Below are positions 1 to 11,269 of a stretch of DNA of 64,000 bases, in pieces (the stretch's first letter is position 1; every line of letters starts with the position of its first letter). The stretch comes from Lottia gigantea (taxonomy: Eukaryota; Mollusca; Gastropoda; Lottiidae). Under the pieces are notes generated by a model. It saw only the letters and a program-made list of their open reading frames with translations, ran no database searches and was not told the origin of the DNA. The DNA lies in contig NW_008707425.1 of assembly GCF_000327385.1 (NCBI RefSeq), forward strand, positions 2,320,138-2,384,137, read 5' to 3'. The translations under genes and the position numbers were made by a program.

Positions 1-1885
1 GTGATCAGTGTGAACTGTTATAAGTGCACGTCCATGTAAATATTGATCAAAACGTTCACACGAAAACACAATTGCCAAACATTCTTTTTCTATTTGCGCA
101 TAGTTCTTTTCAGCACTAGATAATGCACGAGATGCGAAAGCAACTGGCTGGCCTTCTTGTAATAAACATGCTCCAAGACCGGTTTCAGAAGAATCGCATT
201 CTATTGTAACATCTAGTCCAACATCATAATACTTTAAAACAGGCGCTTTAACTATTAATTGTAATATTTTCTGGTATGATTCTTCTTGTTGTGACTGCCG
301 ATGCCATGGAACATCAGATACTGATAATCTTCTTATAGGCTCTGAAACTTCTGAAAGTTTTGGCAAATACCTTGATAAGTATTGTACACAACCGAGTAAT
401 CTCTGTACAGCTTTAACATTACTTGGTTTTGGCATCTGTAAAATGGCATTCTCCAAAATGTCAAACTTAATGTCTATAGGCTTTTCAGTTCCTTTACTAA
501 CACTGAATGTATATGACCCCAATGGGCATATAATAGTACCATCATAGAGTTTAATTTTTCCTACAGTTGGTTGAAGTTGAACATCACCAGTCTGCAATAT
601 GTATCTTAACTGATCTATAGACATAGCTGAACATGAAGCACCCGTATCTAGCTGAACATCTACTATAGGTGAATATTGGTTATGAAACTTAAGAGGAATC
701 ATAAACTTAGCATAGTTTCTATCCAACGTCTTATCAAAAGCAAATATAATATCTGTATCAGAGTTAGAACTTTCATCTGAGTAGCCTTGTGATACATGAT
801 GTACTTTCTTGTCTTTTTGCCTCCTTATTATAACAGCAAGTCGCGAAGTGGTTAGAACCTCCACATTTCAAACAAGTTTTACCATAGGCAGGACAGTTTC
901 TTCTCTTGTGAAGTAAACCACAAAATCTACATTTCTTAAAATTAGTAGGACCATCATTAGTCTCCTGAGGAGAAGAAGCTGACTTATTCTCTGTGAACTT
1001 CTTCTGTTTGAAATTGAACTTGTTTTTCTTAGGTTTCTGTATGCGTTGTGTACCATGAACCTCATGATTAGTATTTTCTTGTGTTGAACGCATTTGTTCT
1101 TTATGTGTTTTAGACAATTCACTAGCCCTAAGAACTTCAAGACATCTGTTTAAATTTGGAACAGGTCTCTCTCGCAATAAACGATCTCTGGCTGCAATGT
1201 CTTTAGTACCCATAACAAGACGATCTCGGATTAAGGAATCTCTTAAAATGTCAAATTCACAACCTTGCTGAAAGTTGTCTCAATCTTACACCTAAATTAT
1301 CTATTGTCTCATTTTCGGCTTGCACAGCACTGAAAAATTTGAATCTTTCAAACAAAACATGTCTCTGGGGAATGAAATGTGTTTCCAATTTTTGTAAGAT
1401 AATTTCTGGATCCCTTTTATCTGCATCTGTGACACCAGCAATGCTGTTTAATATTTTCAAACATCCTGGGCCTATTACTGAACAAAGTGTAGCAGCTACC
1501 TGCGTTTTGCCAGCATTATTTGCAGTCCCATCTTCATTCAGCATCTTTTTATCTAATTCAGTAGCCAATAGATAAAATTCCCATTGTGATTTAAATGTTT
1601 TAAAATTTTCTATCATATCACCCTTTAAAGACATCTGGGCAGGGGCAGGAACTTGATAAGTTGCCATGATCAACACACTAATTATCAAAAGTCACTTCCA
1701 ATAATCTTGAACAGCTTGCTCAATCTCAAATAAACACGTGATGGTCTAGGCCTAATCAAATATTGAGCAACTATATGCTCAAATTAGACAGTTATTTATC
1801 ACAACTCTTTACAACTGGATGCATTCACAGTTGCCTTCAAAGTCTAATCTCTGTGTTTTACAAGGTTTTCACTTCTGACACCATG
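1..1885 (-). mobile_element. Ty3/gypsy-type LTR retrotransposon fossil (gag, protease, RNase H parts)
   Basis: Read on the minus strand, this holds a gag-like region (about 1688-1257), a basic nucleocapsid-like region with two zinc-knuckle-type motifs (CRFC and CLKCGGSNHFATCC, about 930-840), an aspartic-protease-like stretch with LDTGAS (about 660-640), and RNase H-like sequence running off the left edge and ending at VHTDH. A primer-binding-site-like TGGTGTCAGAAGTG (minus) at about 1869-1882 fits an LTR boundary just to its right. The gag resembles K02A2.6-like gypsy polyproteins. The element is broken, with several breaks, and cut by the window edge. It looks old and non-functional. Confidence 0.8.
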
Positions 1886-3126
1886 TTCTAGTCTTTGAAC
1901 TTCAGTAGGCATTTCAATATACTATTAAATAACAGTAAGCCATATTTATTACTATTGACATACTTATTAATACAGAGTCAGCTACATATAGAAAATAGGT
2001 CAACATCATTTTCGTACAAAGAGTAACAGTTAGTTTGGTATAAACAGTTTGCAACCATACTGTTATTAACCCATAAACACAGACAATCAGTCTTACACGT
2101 TCAATAAATACAATAAAGGAAAGACAACTCGTGACTTTGGTTGGGTATGCCATTTTTTTTTTTGGATTTTAACTACGTGAAGAAGAAGATTGTAAGAATC
2201 ATTGTATTTCCAAGTTCTGATTTTAGACGCTTCACAAATCCATGTATTTCCTTTATACGTAACTTATTCCTTTTTTTCGATAACTTCCGGTTTCTTGGGC
2301 GTACTGCTGACTGATAGCTTAGAATATTGAAAGATAGACAGAAATACAGGGGAACGAGGTTTATAATCTTTTTATTATCTAGTTATTAATATATCGATCG
2401 ACATTTCTATAACATTTAGGATATTGCATAAGTTATTTACTCAGCATATTTCACATTTATTTCTGTGAGCACGTTTTCTTCCACAAGCGGTGTCAATGGA
2501 AATTTCATTCCTTATGTTTAAGTCCGGCTTTGTTATAAAGCGGTGTAGAGTTTGCGCTTGTGTACTATGCAGTGTCTCATGCTATGAAATTTAGCTTCCC
2601 TATGAAATTCGGTATCCCCTACAGTAAAAGGTCATAAATTAGTAAGAAAATTCATTAAGTATAAGTAAGATTAAGATGATTGTATTGTATACTTTCAGTT
2701 TTTACCGATTGTAATGGATTAATGGGTTATGATATTTTAAGATATGATAAGATATGATAGAAAGAATAAAAGATATGATGATATTGTAATTCTTGATGTC
2801 CTGATCCTGTAAAGCCTACCCCAAATGACAAATTGAATGTTCGAATGTCATTACAAAGATAGAAGCGATTTCTCTATTCTAAAACTTCATACACTTCCGT
2901 ATCCGTCTCGTCGGACCATGTTATAAAAGAGACTAAACTCGTTGTTGTTTAAAATATAGTTGCTTTACTCGAGAAAATATACATAGAAAATCGTACAATC
3001 TTTTCACATTGCAGCGTGGATCGGAAGTCTAACAAGTAATGACAAGGGTTATCTCCCTTAAGATTCAGACCACTACTTACACTTATTTAGTTACGTACAA
3101 CTCAGACCACAAATCATTTAGACATT
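1886..3126. other. Probable LTR and unassigned AT-rich DNA
   Basis: There is no supported gene here. The left part lies directly outside the gypsy primer-binding-site-like sequence, so it probably includes the element's LTR, but I could not define its outer edge or find a second copy in the window. Around 2735-2790 there is a low-complexity run built on GATATGATA-like words. The short open frame at 1914-2153 has no recognisable features. Confidence 0.4.
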
Positions 3127-5525
3127 TCAATACATTCTTTGTCTTTGAAGGGTTGGTATTACTTGTATCACTACGATAAAGAAATGGTCGAAGAAGAGCA
3201 TTACGAAACAACTAGAATGGTTCCGAAACACACCGAAAAACCGTACGTGGAAAAAGTACACCAATCCTTTCGTGAGAAATTTCATCAAAGGCGAAAGGGT
3301 TTCCGCCAACAGAAATCTTTTGTTTTCGACAAGATGGACTAAATTTGCGAATTGATAAAGGACTATACTGAACTCGAAAGAGACAACATTGTAGACTTGT
3401 TTAAAGCCTACAATCAATCCGAAAAAGACAAACGGAACTGTCTTCGAAACTTAAAAAATTAAACTGATCCAAACTGATGGATTTTGACGCCAACGGTCTG
3501 TACGCTTCGGTCGTGTCGGATTTAGACAAAGAATATCCTAAAGCTGAAAACCCGAGAGCCTTTCAACCAGAAGAAGAAAAGAAATTTGTCAGATTATTCA
3601 ACGAGCAAAAATTCAGACTCAAAACGGCCATTTTCAAAGTCTGGTTCGAATATCCCAAACTCATGTTCTTCCAACCCGTGCCATCTAAAGATAAAATCAC
3701 CGTTACCAACAAAGAAGGTAAAAAGGAAACCGGTACTAAAATCAGGTTCAGAAACGGTTTCTGTTACAACGTTTTGACTTCGGCCGGCATTCAAGAAATA
3801 GTCAAAGCCGGCGGAAGAATCATCAGGATATTGGACGGTATCGTCTATGAGAAAAATTTAGACAGACCGCCTTATGGCGAATACGTTTTGAAACTGAGAG
3901 ATTTGAGAAATCAATACAAAGAGGAGGGTAATGTCCTGGGCAGCAACTGCATGAAACTTTTGGGCAATTTTCTCTACGGCAAATCGATTCAGAAAGACGT
4001 TCTGACCACTAGACATTTGTGGAACGAAGCGACTTTGAAAGCCAACTTTGATTCTCACATTAAAAGCTACGAAAAGGTCAACGAGGTACATCGTGGAAAT
4101 TGAATACGAAGAAAAAGAAATCGAAGTAAACAAAAAGACCACTCTATTGACTCACATTCACTTTGGTGCGTTCATCTTGTCTCACAGCAAGAAAATAATG
4201 AACAATTTCATACACGTGATTGATGGATTTTATAAACCCGAAATATACTATACCGACACCGATAGTTTGTACATTTCATCCAACAATTGGAAAAACTAAA
4301 CAGAGCTGGTTTGGTCTCCGATAAAGACTATTGCAAAGGTAAAAACGATTACAGAGACGGAGGAATAATCTACGGTTTGTATTTGGCACCTAAAGTGAAA
4401 TACAACATCGTTTTGACTTCGGACAGAATCTTGAAAGAAAAGAAAACATTCAAAACAACGATAAGATATCCGTGGACGATTACATTCAGTTGGTCAGCGG
4501 AAACACGTGACAAACGAATTCAACAAAAAGTGGGAAAAGAGTTTTGCCAACGGAAGACATACAAAAGAAAGTCTTTAGAAGTTATCTGAATTTAGTCAAG
4601 AGAAAACCACCAAACAGCGAAGGAATCATGTATCCTTACAACGACAAAGAATCCACCGTTGATCAAATTACAGTGAATGTTGATCACGTCGATGTCGTTC
4701 TCGATGTTGGCCTTGTGTGGCACCAATGTCGATTGCGCGTATATTCGTTTATCGAACCCTAGTAACGCATTCAACGAATTTTCTACGTTGAAATCGACTT
4801 GACTTATTTCTCAAGATCAGTTTTATTTTGTTCAAATTACCTTCGAATTCGATATTGTTTTTACCGTTCACGCTTCCTGCGCATTCGGTTAGGTATTCGT
4901 TGATGGCTACGTATTCGTAGCTTCCCGGTAGTAAGCTTATGGTTTTAAACATAACTCCGTTATCCGTCGATATTTTTAGTTTATTGTTGTTTTCGTTGAT
5001 ATTTCTAATGGAATTGTAAACGGAGAAATACTTTAATCCCAGTTCGTACTGTTTATTGCGATCGAGTTCATACTCGTAGTCTAGAGACAATTTGGTGTCT
5101 GATTTATTCGAGGTTATAACGAACAATTGTTCTTTATTGGACATTTTTAATGACGTTTATATAGTATTTTTTAGTGATGATTTTTTTCTCCAATAGTCGT
5201 TTTAATATGCAATTGACTTCATTGTATTGTCTGTCCGATCGATGACCTTCTTTCATGGCTGCTAATATAATTTGTAATCTATTACCTTGCCCAGAAACCA
5301 TATTTTCGAATTCGTCTATTTCTTGTATGATTGGATAATCTTCTGCATAATCATCTACCTCCTCTTCATCTTGCTCAATAACTTTTGTTATATATAAATC
5401 AACTTCTTTCAACGAATTTTCTACGTTGAAATCGACTTGACTGTTATTTCTCAAGATCAGTTTTATTTTGTTCAGATTCAAATTACCTTCGAATTCGATA
5501 TTGTTTTTACCGTTCACGCTTCCTG
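3127..5525 (+). mobile_element. Polinton/Maverick fossil 1 (DNA polymerase B and late-gene parts)
   Basis: This is an internal piece of a Polinton. The plus strand carries protein-primed DNA polymerase B sequence (about 3139-4600), including a DANGLYAS-type palm motif A and a DTDS motif C. The minus strand carries an opposing late gene of unknown function (about 5520-4640). The converging arrangement matches the fossil at 30714-37980. Part of the late gene is present twice in direct orientation (near 4770-4880 and 5407-5525). The element is broken, with roughly six or more breaks, and has no ends. It is an old fossil. Confidence 0.85.
4640..5520 (-). pseudogene. Polinton late gene of unknown function (fossil, partly duplicated)
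   Basis: The minus-strand product begins MSNKEQLFVITSN and is rich in Asn, Lys and beta-prone segments. Related sequence recurs opposite the polymerase at 19718-19946 and 33490-34200, so it belongs to the Polinton and not to the host. Its place beside the polymerase, on the capsid-gene strand, suggests a virion component such as a penton or minor capsid protein. No motif proves that. It is part of a broken element. Confidence 0.5.
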
Positions 5526-7090
5526 CGTACAGAACAATTTTTACAGCTCTCGACGAGATCTAGCCAATGGTATATTAACGTTTGTTGTATGGTGTTTACT
5601 TCCGATTTTATCGCCATTTGAAATTGATGAATTTTTTCTTGAAAAAGTCGGTTTTACTCTTGTAATTTTTGTGAACTAAACGATAAAGGTAGTTTGCTCT
5701 CTCTGCGTTTGGGCGATCTATATCAAGTTAATTATGATAGGAAATTATGTTACTGTTACGATACTTTGCGGCACAGTTTTAAGCGTAAAATCAAAACGGT
5801 TACGCACTGCTTCAGAACCACGCGAAGCCTGTGGATCTAGTTTTTTTTTTCGAATTTTACCTTCCCTTGTTTTCTAAGAAGGCAACATGCCACAGACCGT
5901 CTGTTTCTGTTTTCTGGTCAAAATAGTGGACAGTTATTTGTTAAATGTAAATTGGCACCATTTTGACCTACCGGAAATGAGCGTTGGACAATGGCTCTTT
6001 TTCGATTTTTTCCATTAATCAGCTTTAATACTGATATGAATTTGCTCAAACTGTACCGTTTATTACTTCGCGCTAATGACTACAAGATAGCAATTGAAAA
6101 AATCGACAATTTTGACTTTTGTCGCTGACTTTTTGAGCGCAAATTTTTGAGTTTTCTTAACTGTTTTTCTAACTTCTACAATTCTATTTCGATCAATCTG
6201 AAAACTTACAGAGGGATAAAGACTTTATATTGCGAACAAAAACTAATTTTTGAAATTTCGATATCACTTCCGGTTTTGACTATTTGCTTGTAAAATATAA
6301 AATTCAATTTCCGGAATTTTAAAGATATTTCAAAAATTCTTTTTGCAATATGTTACAAATGGTCATACAAAAAACTTCTAATTATAAAATCTTACCCCGA
6401 AGTAACAGTGTAGCCGCCATATTGATATGTCAAACTTTAGTAAAATTCAAAGTGGGGCCTCAGGGTTTAGAGCGCTTTTCATAATTTTGGTGTATCTGGA
6501 TATCACAATCGATTGCGAAAAGAAATTTGGAAGCCGATTTTTGAATTTCGATGTTGCTTTTCTATTATTTCCGCTTAAAATTTTTCGGTAATGTACAAAA
6601 TTTCCAAGGCTCCTATTTCGTGACCTTGACCTTTGGTGACCTTGTGGCTTGAACAAAATGTGTTGCTCTTGATGATATCTATCCAGTGATATACTCATTT
6701 GTGCTGTGCAAACTTCCAGTTTTATAGCCGGTTGAAAATTACGATTTTTATCTTCAAAGAGCTCTGACACGTGACCTAATTTACATACACCAAAAATTCT
6801 TATTGAACTAACGCTAGATATTTCAATTAAAATTGCGTTTTTTAATATTTGAAAATTTTGTACTTTCTTCTATAGTAACTGTGCGTAATTTTCTTTAAAT
6901 CGAAATGGGGCCTCAGGGTGTAATCCAATTTGTGTAAATTTGATATCTATTGTATCTACTATCGATTGCTAAATAATATTTGAGATCCGATTTTTGAATT
7001 TTGCTTTTGCTTTTTATTTATTTCCGGTTGAAAAATATGAATACTTTGAAGGGTCGTATATCGTGACCTTGACCTTTGGTGATCATGTGA
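5525..7090 (+). repeat. Family R long non-coding repeat, copy 1
   Basis: This is the first of two head-to-tail copies. Shared blocks, in order, are: a segment around CGACGAGATCT; GATAAAGGTAGTTTGCTC; TTGGGCGATCTATATC; GTCGCTGACTTTTT; TTTCGATCAATCTGAAAACT; CACTTCCGGTTTTGAC; GGGGCCTCAGGG; and GTGACCTTGACCTTTGGTG. The same blocks recur at 7093-9110 and, reversed, at 11270-13450, 45300-46990, 48950-49790 and 51740-52960. There are no long coding frames. The family is unnamed to me. It could be a non-autonomous DNA transposon or the untranslated part of a larger element. Confidence 0.75.
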
Positions 7091-7092
7091 CC

Positions 7093-9110
7093 AGAACAAT
7101 TTTGATAGCTCCCGACGAGATCTTTCCAATGGTATAATAACGTTTATTGTACGGTATTTACTTCCGTTTTTTGTCGCCATTTGAAATTGGAAATTTTATC
7201 ATGAAAAAGTCGGTTTTCCGCTTGTAAGTTTTTTGTGGTCTAAACGATAAAGGTAGTTTGCTCCCTTCAACTGTTGTTAAATGCAATGTGAGTTGAAGCA
7301 ATCTGTCGAATATACTTTGCGTTTGGGCGATCTATATCCAGTTAATTATGATAGGAAATTATATTACTGTTACGATACTTTGCGGCACAGTTTTAAGCGT
7401 AAAATCAAAACTGTTACGCACTGCATCAGAACCTCGCGAAGCCTGTGGATCTAGTTGCAGTTCGAAGAACTCACTGCTTTGTTTTGCAAATGAATATTTT
7501 TTTTTTTCGAATTCTGGTCAGAGCGCCCAACCAAAACTATACGTGCCACATAAATACTGTTAACATTTCTCCCGTTAATGCCGCGAGAAAAAATCTGATG
7601 AATGTATTTTCATGCATTTTTTCCAACCGGAAATGACTTAGAACAAAATCCATTTTTTACGTTTTTGTTAATTTTCGGCACCAATTTTGATCGGATTTTG
7701 ATCGATCTGTTTTTGTTAATTTTTGTTCGCGCCAACGGCTATAAGATAGCAATTAAAGAATTATAAAATTAAAACTTTTGTCGCTGACTTTTTAGTTTCA
7801 ATTTTTGAGGTTTTTCACTTTTTTTTCTAACTTCAACAAATTTATTTCGATCAATATGAAAACTTACAGATAGTTAGACATTTTGATTGCAAACTAAAAC
7901 TAATTTCAAAGTTTCGATATCACTTCCGGTTTTGACGTTATTAGCTCCTAAAGTTGAAATTTTAACTTCCGGAATTTTGCAGATATTTGAAAAATTATTT
8001 TTGCAATTAGTTAGAGATGTCCCCATAAAGATGTTGAAATGAATAAATTTGACCCGGAAGTATAGGGTCAGACGCCATCTTGATACACCTAATTTTTATA
8101 AAACTCAAAATGGTGCCTTAGGGGTGAAGCCGATGTGTGTGATGTTAGTGTCTATAGAATCTATAATCGATTGCTAACAAAACTCTTGAAGCCGATTTTT
8201 GAATTTCGGCTTTGCTTTTTTTTAATTTCGGCTTTGCTTTTTTTTAATTTCCGGTTTTATTTTTCAATAATTGTCAAAACTGTTAAGGCATATATCTAGT
8301 TACCTTGACCTTTGGTGACCTTGTGACCTGCACAAATGTTGTGGGCCCTAACAAGATCTATCTAAAAATATATTTACTTTTGTCAAGCGATCTTAACTTC
8401 CGGTTCTAGAGCCATTTGAAAATCGCAATTTTTATCTGTAAAGAGCTCTGTCACGTGACCTTATTATCATACGATAAAATTTATTTCATTTCCTTAATGT
8501 GTGCGATTTCTTCTTCCTGAGGATATATCACACTTGATATATTGATCAATATTGCGCTTTTTAAAATTTTAAAATTTTACACTGACGTCTATAGTAACTG
8601 TGCGTAATTTGGTTTTTGCCATATAAACTCAAACTTTCAACAACTAATATCTCATGATCTAATAATTGTAGATGCTTGAAATTTTGAACATCATTTAACA
8701 TTGTACACGTGATAGCAGACAGTATAAAATTTTGGGGGTGGGCTTGGCACATCCGGGTTAGATTTACATATATGTTATATATTTGTAATTTATCATAACT
8801 TGAAAAGTATACATTTTTCACCGATAATATTTTGCAGGAATATAGGTCACTAGTTTGGCCAATATCGTAGGAAGATAAATCTGTTTGGGCTTTTTACTTT
8901 TAAAAAAGGAATAGGTTTTACAATAGACTAAATTTTCATTTTTGATCTTCATCTTTGATGACCATGACCTTTTCAAGGTCAAAAGTCTATAATGTCAGTT
9001 CATGTTTTGATCTATGATGTCCGACACCTATTTCCGGTTTTATAGGCTTCCAAAAACAGTAATTTTCAAAACTTTAAAGGATCATATCCCGTGACCTTCA
9101 GTGCCGTTGC
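7093..9110 (+). repeat. Family R long non-coding repeat, copy 2
   Basis: This follows copy 1 directly and repeats its blocks from CGACGAGATCT onward with moderate divergence. The AGGTCA-rich block (minus sense) is at about 7065-7092 and again at 8298-8330. The right part adds GCACATCCGGGTTA (about 8746) and a further TGACCTTTTCAAGGTCA stretch near 8966-8982. There are no convincing coding frames. Confidence 0.7.
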
Positions 9111-9234
9111 ATTTTAGTTTCTGCTTGCATTCGCAAGCCCCGTATTATGATTGGGACGATTATTACCAAGTTATTTTTAATTATCAATATTTAAATAATC
9201 TTTCAAAGGCATATTAGAAGCAGATGTTATAAAT

Positions 9235-9580
9235 AAATAAGAGAATTTATGGATAGATACTTCTAGAATATTTATTACTTCAACGTTTCAATGTGGTTCT
9301 CACACCGTCATCAGGAATATAATTGAATAAACTAGCTTCAAACATCAAGCAAGTTTTAAACTAATTATTTGGGAAAAGAATACCGCCCCCAAAAACCACA
9401 ATGTAGTTAACTTGAAACATAAACACACCCCTTGCATCTGCAACCACGATTCCAACGATATCTCAGCTGTACACATTTTTTCCGAAACCACCCTAAAATA
9501 GAGGTGTTAGAACCGAATCCAAAACCACACAAGGCCGCCATCCATCCAGAAAACATTTGAAAGTATGAATAGCCAAATTT
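9235..9580 (+). mobile_element. Old Penelope-like element 5' fragment
   Basis: From about 9330 the sequence follows the PLE junction region of copies A-C: AGCTTCAAACATC, then TTTTAAACTAATTATT, TGTAGTTAACTTGA, CTCAGCTGTACACATTTTTT, GGCCGCCATCCATCC, and ending near GTATGAATAGCCAAA. It is much more diverged than the other copies, so it is the oldest piece of this family here. Just upstream (9275-9314) lies a motif whose reverse complement reads CCTGATGA...GAAACG, resembling a hammerhead-type core. Confidence 0.7.
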
Positions 9581-9589
9581 CTAGATTTA

Positions 9590-11269
9590 TATAGATTTAT
9601 TTTTATTTATTACATATAATTTACAAAAGCATCAAGTTACAAACTTATGGTCATTACTGAATATTTTTACGGGTAAAAATATAATCAACGATCATTCGTA
9701 GATATGCTTGATTTCCATTCAATTAACCAGTACGTGATATAGGTGAGCCTTGCTTCGCACCTGAAAATATATATTAATGAAGGATTAATCCGGTGAAAAT
9801 ATGACTCATATTTGAAAGAATCAAACATACTTATTTACCTGTATTATAATCGCCCACAATACATTAATTTATTGCAGGATTTACTTTTTTTCATACATGA
9901 TCAGATTATGTAGATTGATAAGGCCACGGATGTATTCAAGTACAAAGATAGCTTGCTTAATTTTTTGAGGGTGATACTGAACAATATTACCATGAGCTTT
10001 TAAGTGTTTACTAGCTAAAAATGGAATGCGTTTTGAAGATTGGGGTTAATAACTATTATATGAGTTGTAGTTTTTTTCTTTTCAATAGGATTCATCCATG
10101 GGTGATAATTAACAAGTTAAAACCAAAAATCCGACAAGAAGTGTGCCTTCTGGAGTAAACGAACTAAACATTGAATAATAACTCATACTAAATATTTTTC
10201 GATATATCTGATTTACAATAGGGTTAATGCTTGGGTGATTACAAACACTCACACCAAGTTAAAGAAAATACGCTAAAAGTTAAGAACAAGGGCAATAACT
10301 CATAGTAAATATTTTTCGATTCGTCTGGTTTTCAATAGGGTTCATCCTTGGGTTATTACAAACACTCACACCAAGTTTCGTCAAAACCCATCAAGAAACC
10401 AGCTTTTTATCGTGACCACAAACAGTTGTGGACATTGTGAACAGACAGACAGGGACGACGGCTATTAGTATCCTTGGGTGATTACAAACACTCACCATGT
10501 TTCGTCAAAATCCATGTAGTAAGAAAAATATCGCAGAGTAGCGCGACATGGGATTTTTTGTGTATCGCGATATAGACAGATTTTTATCACGGTATGATCA
10601 AATATCGTGATATAGAAAATTTACAGAAATAAACAATTTTATGTTGTATGTTATCATTCTTTTGAGGCGTATTTTATTAAAGCAACTCTTATCGACACAG
10701 ATCAAAGTGTGCAAATATATAAGCCAAGAGCCTTTATTTTAACGATTTTCCAAAGCACTTATAGGAGCTTCGGTACGATTTGATTGAGATTCAAGATGGC
10801 GGGCAACATTGACAATTCGTTCTAAGATTATAGGAATAATGACAAACATGTTATTTTTTACCAGCGTTTGAAATTTTTCAACAAAGAGAAAGATCCGAAG
10901 TTAACATGCGACTCGGTTATACCGATGGTCATTTATTTTAGGCGATTTGATTTGTACCACGTGTTGATAATCGGCCGTCAAAGCGAGTTGATACGATTTG
11001 ATTACATAAAAACGCCTCTAGTTCTTCTACAAAGTAATTTAAAAAATTGTCATGTGCACACAGAAATGAATGCCAAGCGATTTTGTCAAGAAATCATAAC
11101 ATTCTCAGTTATTCTTTCGTTTATCAAAACTAGAAAGGGGCTCTAAATGTAACAGTTTCGTTACTATCCATCATACGATAGGATATAATATTTTTTACGG
11201 ACGGACATGGGGGGGGGGGGGACTTAAAAATGGACTTAATAACGATATTTATTTAATAATAATAATAAC
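9590..11269. other. Unassigned DNA with family M short-unit repeats
   Basis: There is no supported gene. Between about 10030 and 10540, units of roughly 115-135 bp recur, built on a GGGTTCATCCTTGGGTGAT-like phrase followed by ACAAACACTCACACCAAGTTTC. Related units occur at 53560-53830, 55590-55830 and 57640-58020. Around 10530-10620 there are several TATCGCGATATAG-like words. A run of G lies at 11210-11221. The short open frame at 10868-11146 shows no recognisable features. Confidence 0.5.

Noticed and set aside
10868-11146. 92-codon plus-strand open frame
   Set aside because: No motif, no paralogue in the window and no splice context. It is likely chance in AT-rich DNA.
11208-11222. Run of G
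   Set aside because: A homopolymer at one place, with no G-quadruplex-type spacing. It may be slippage or a sequencing effect.
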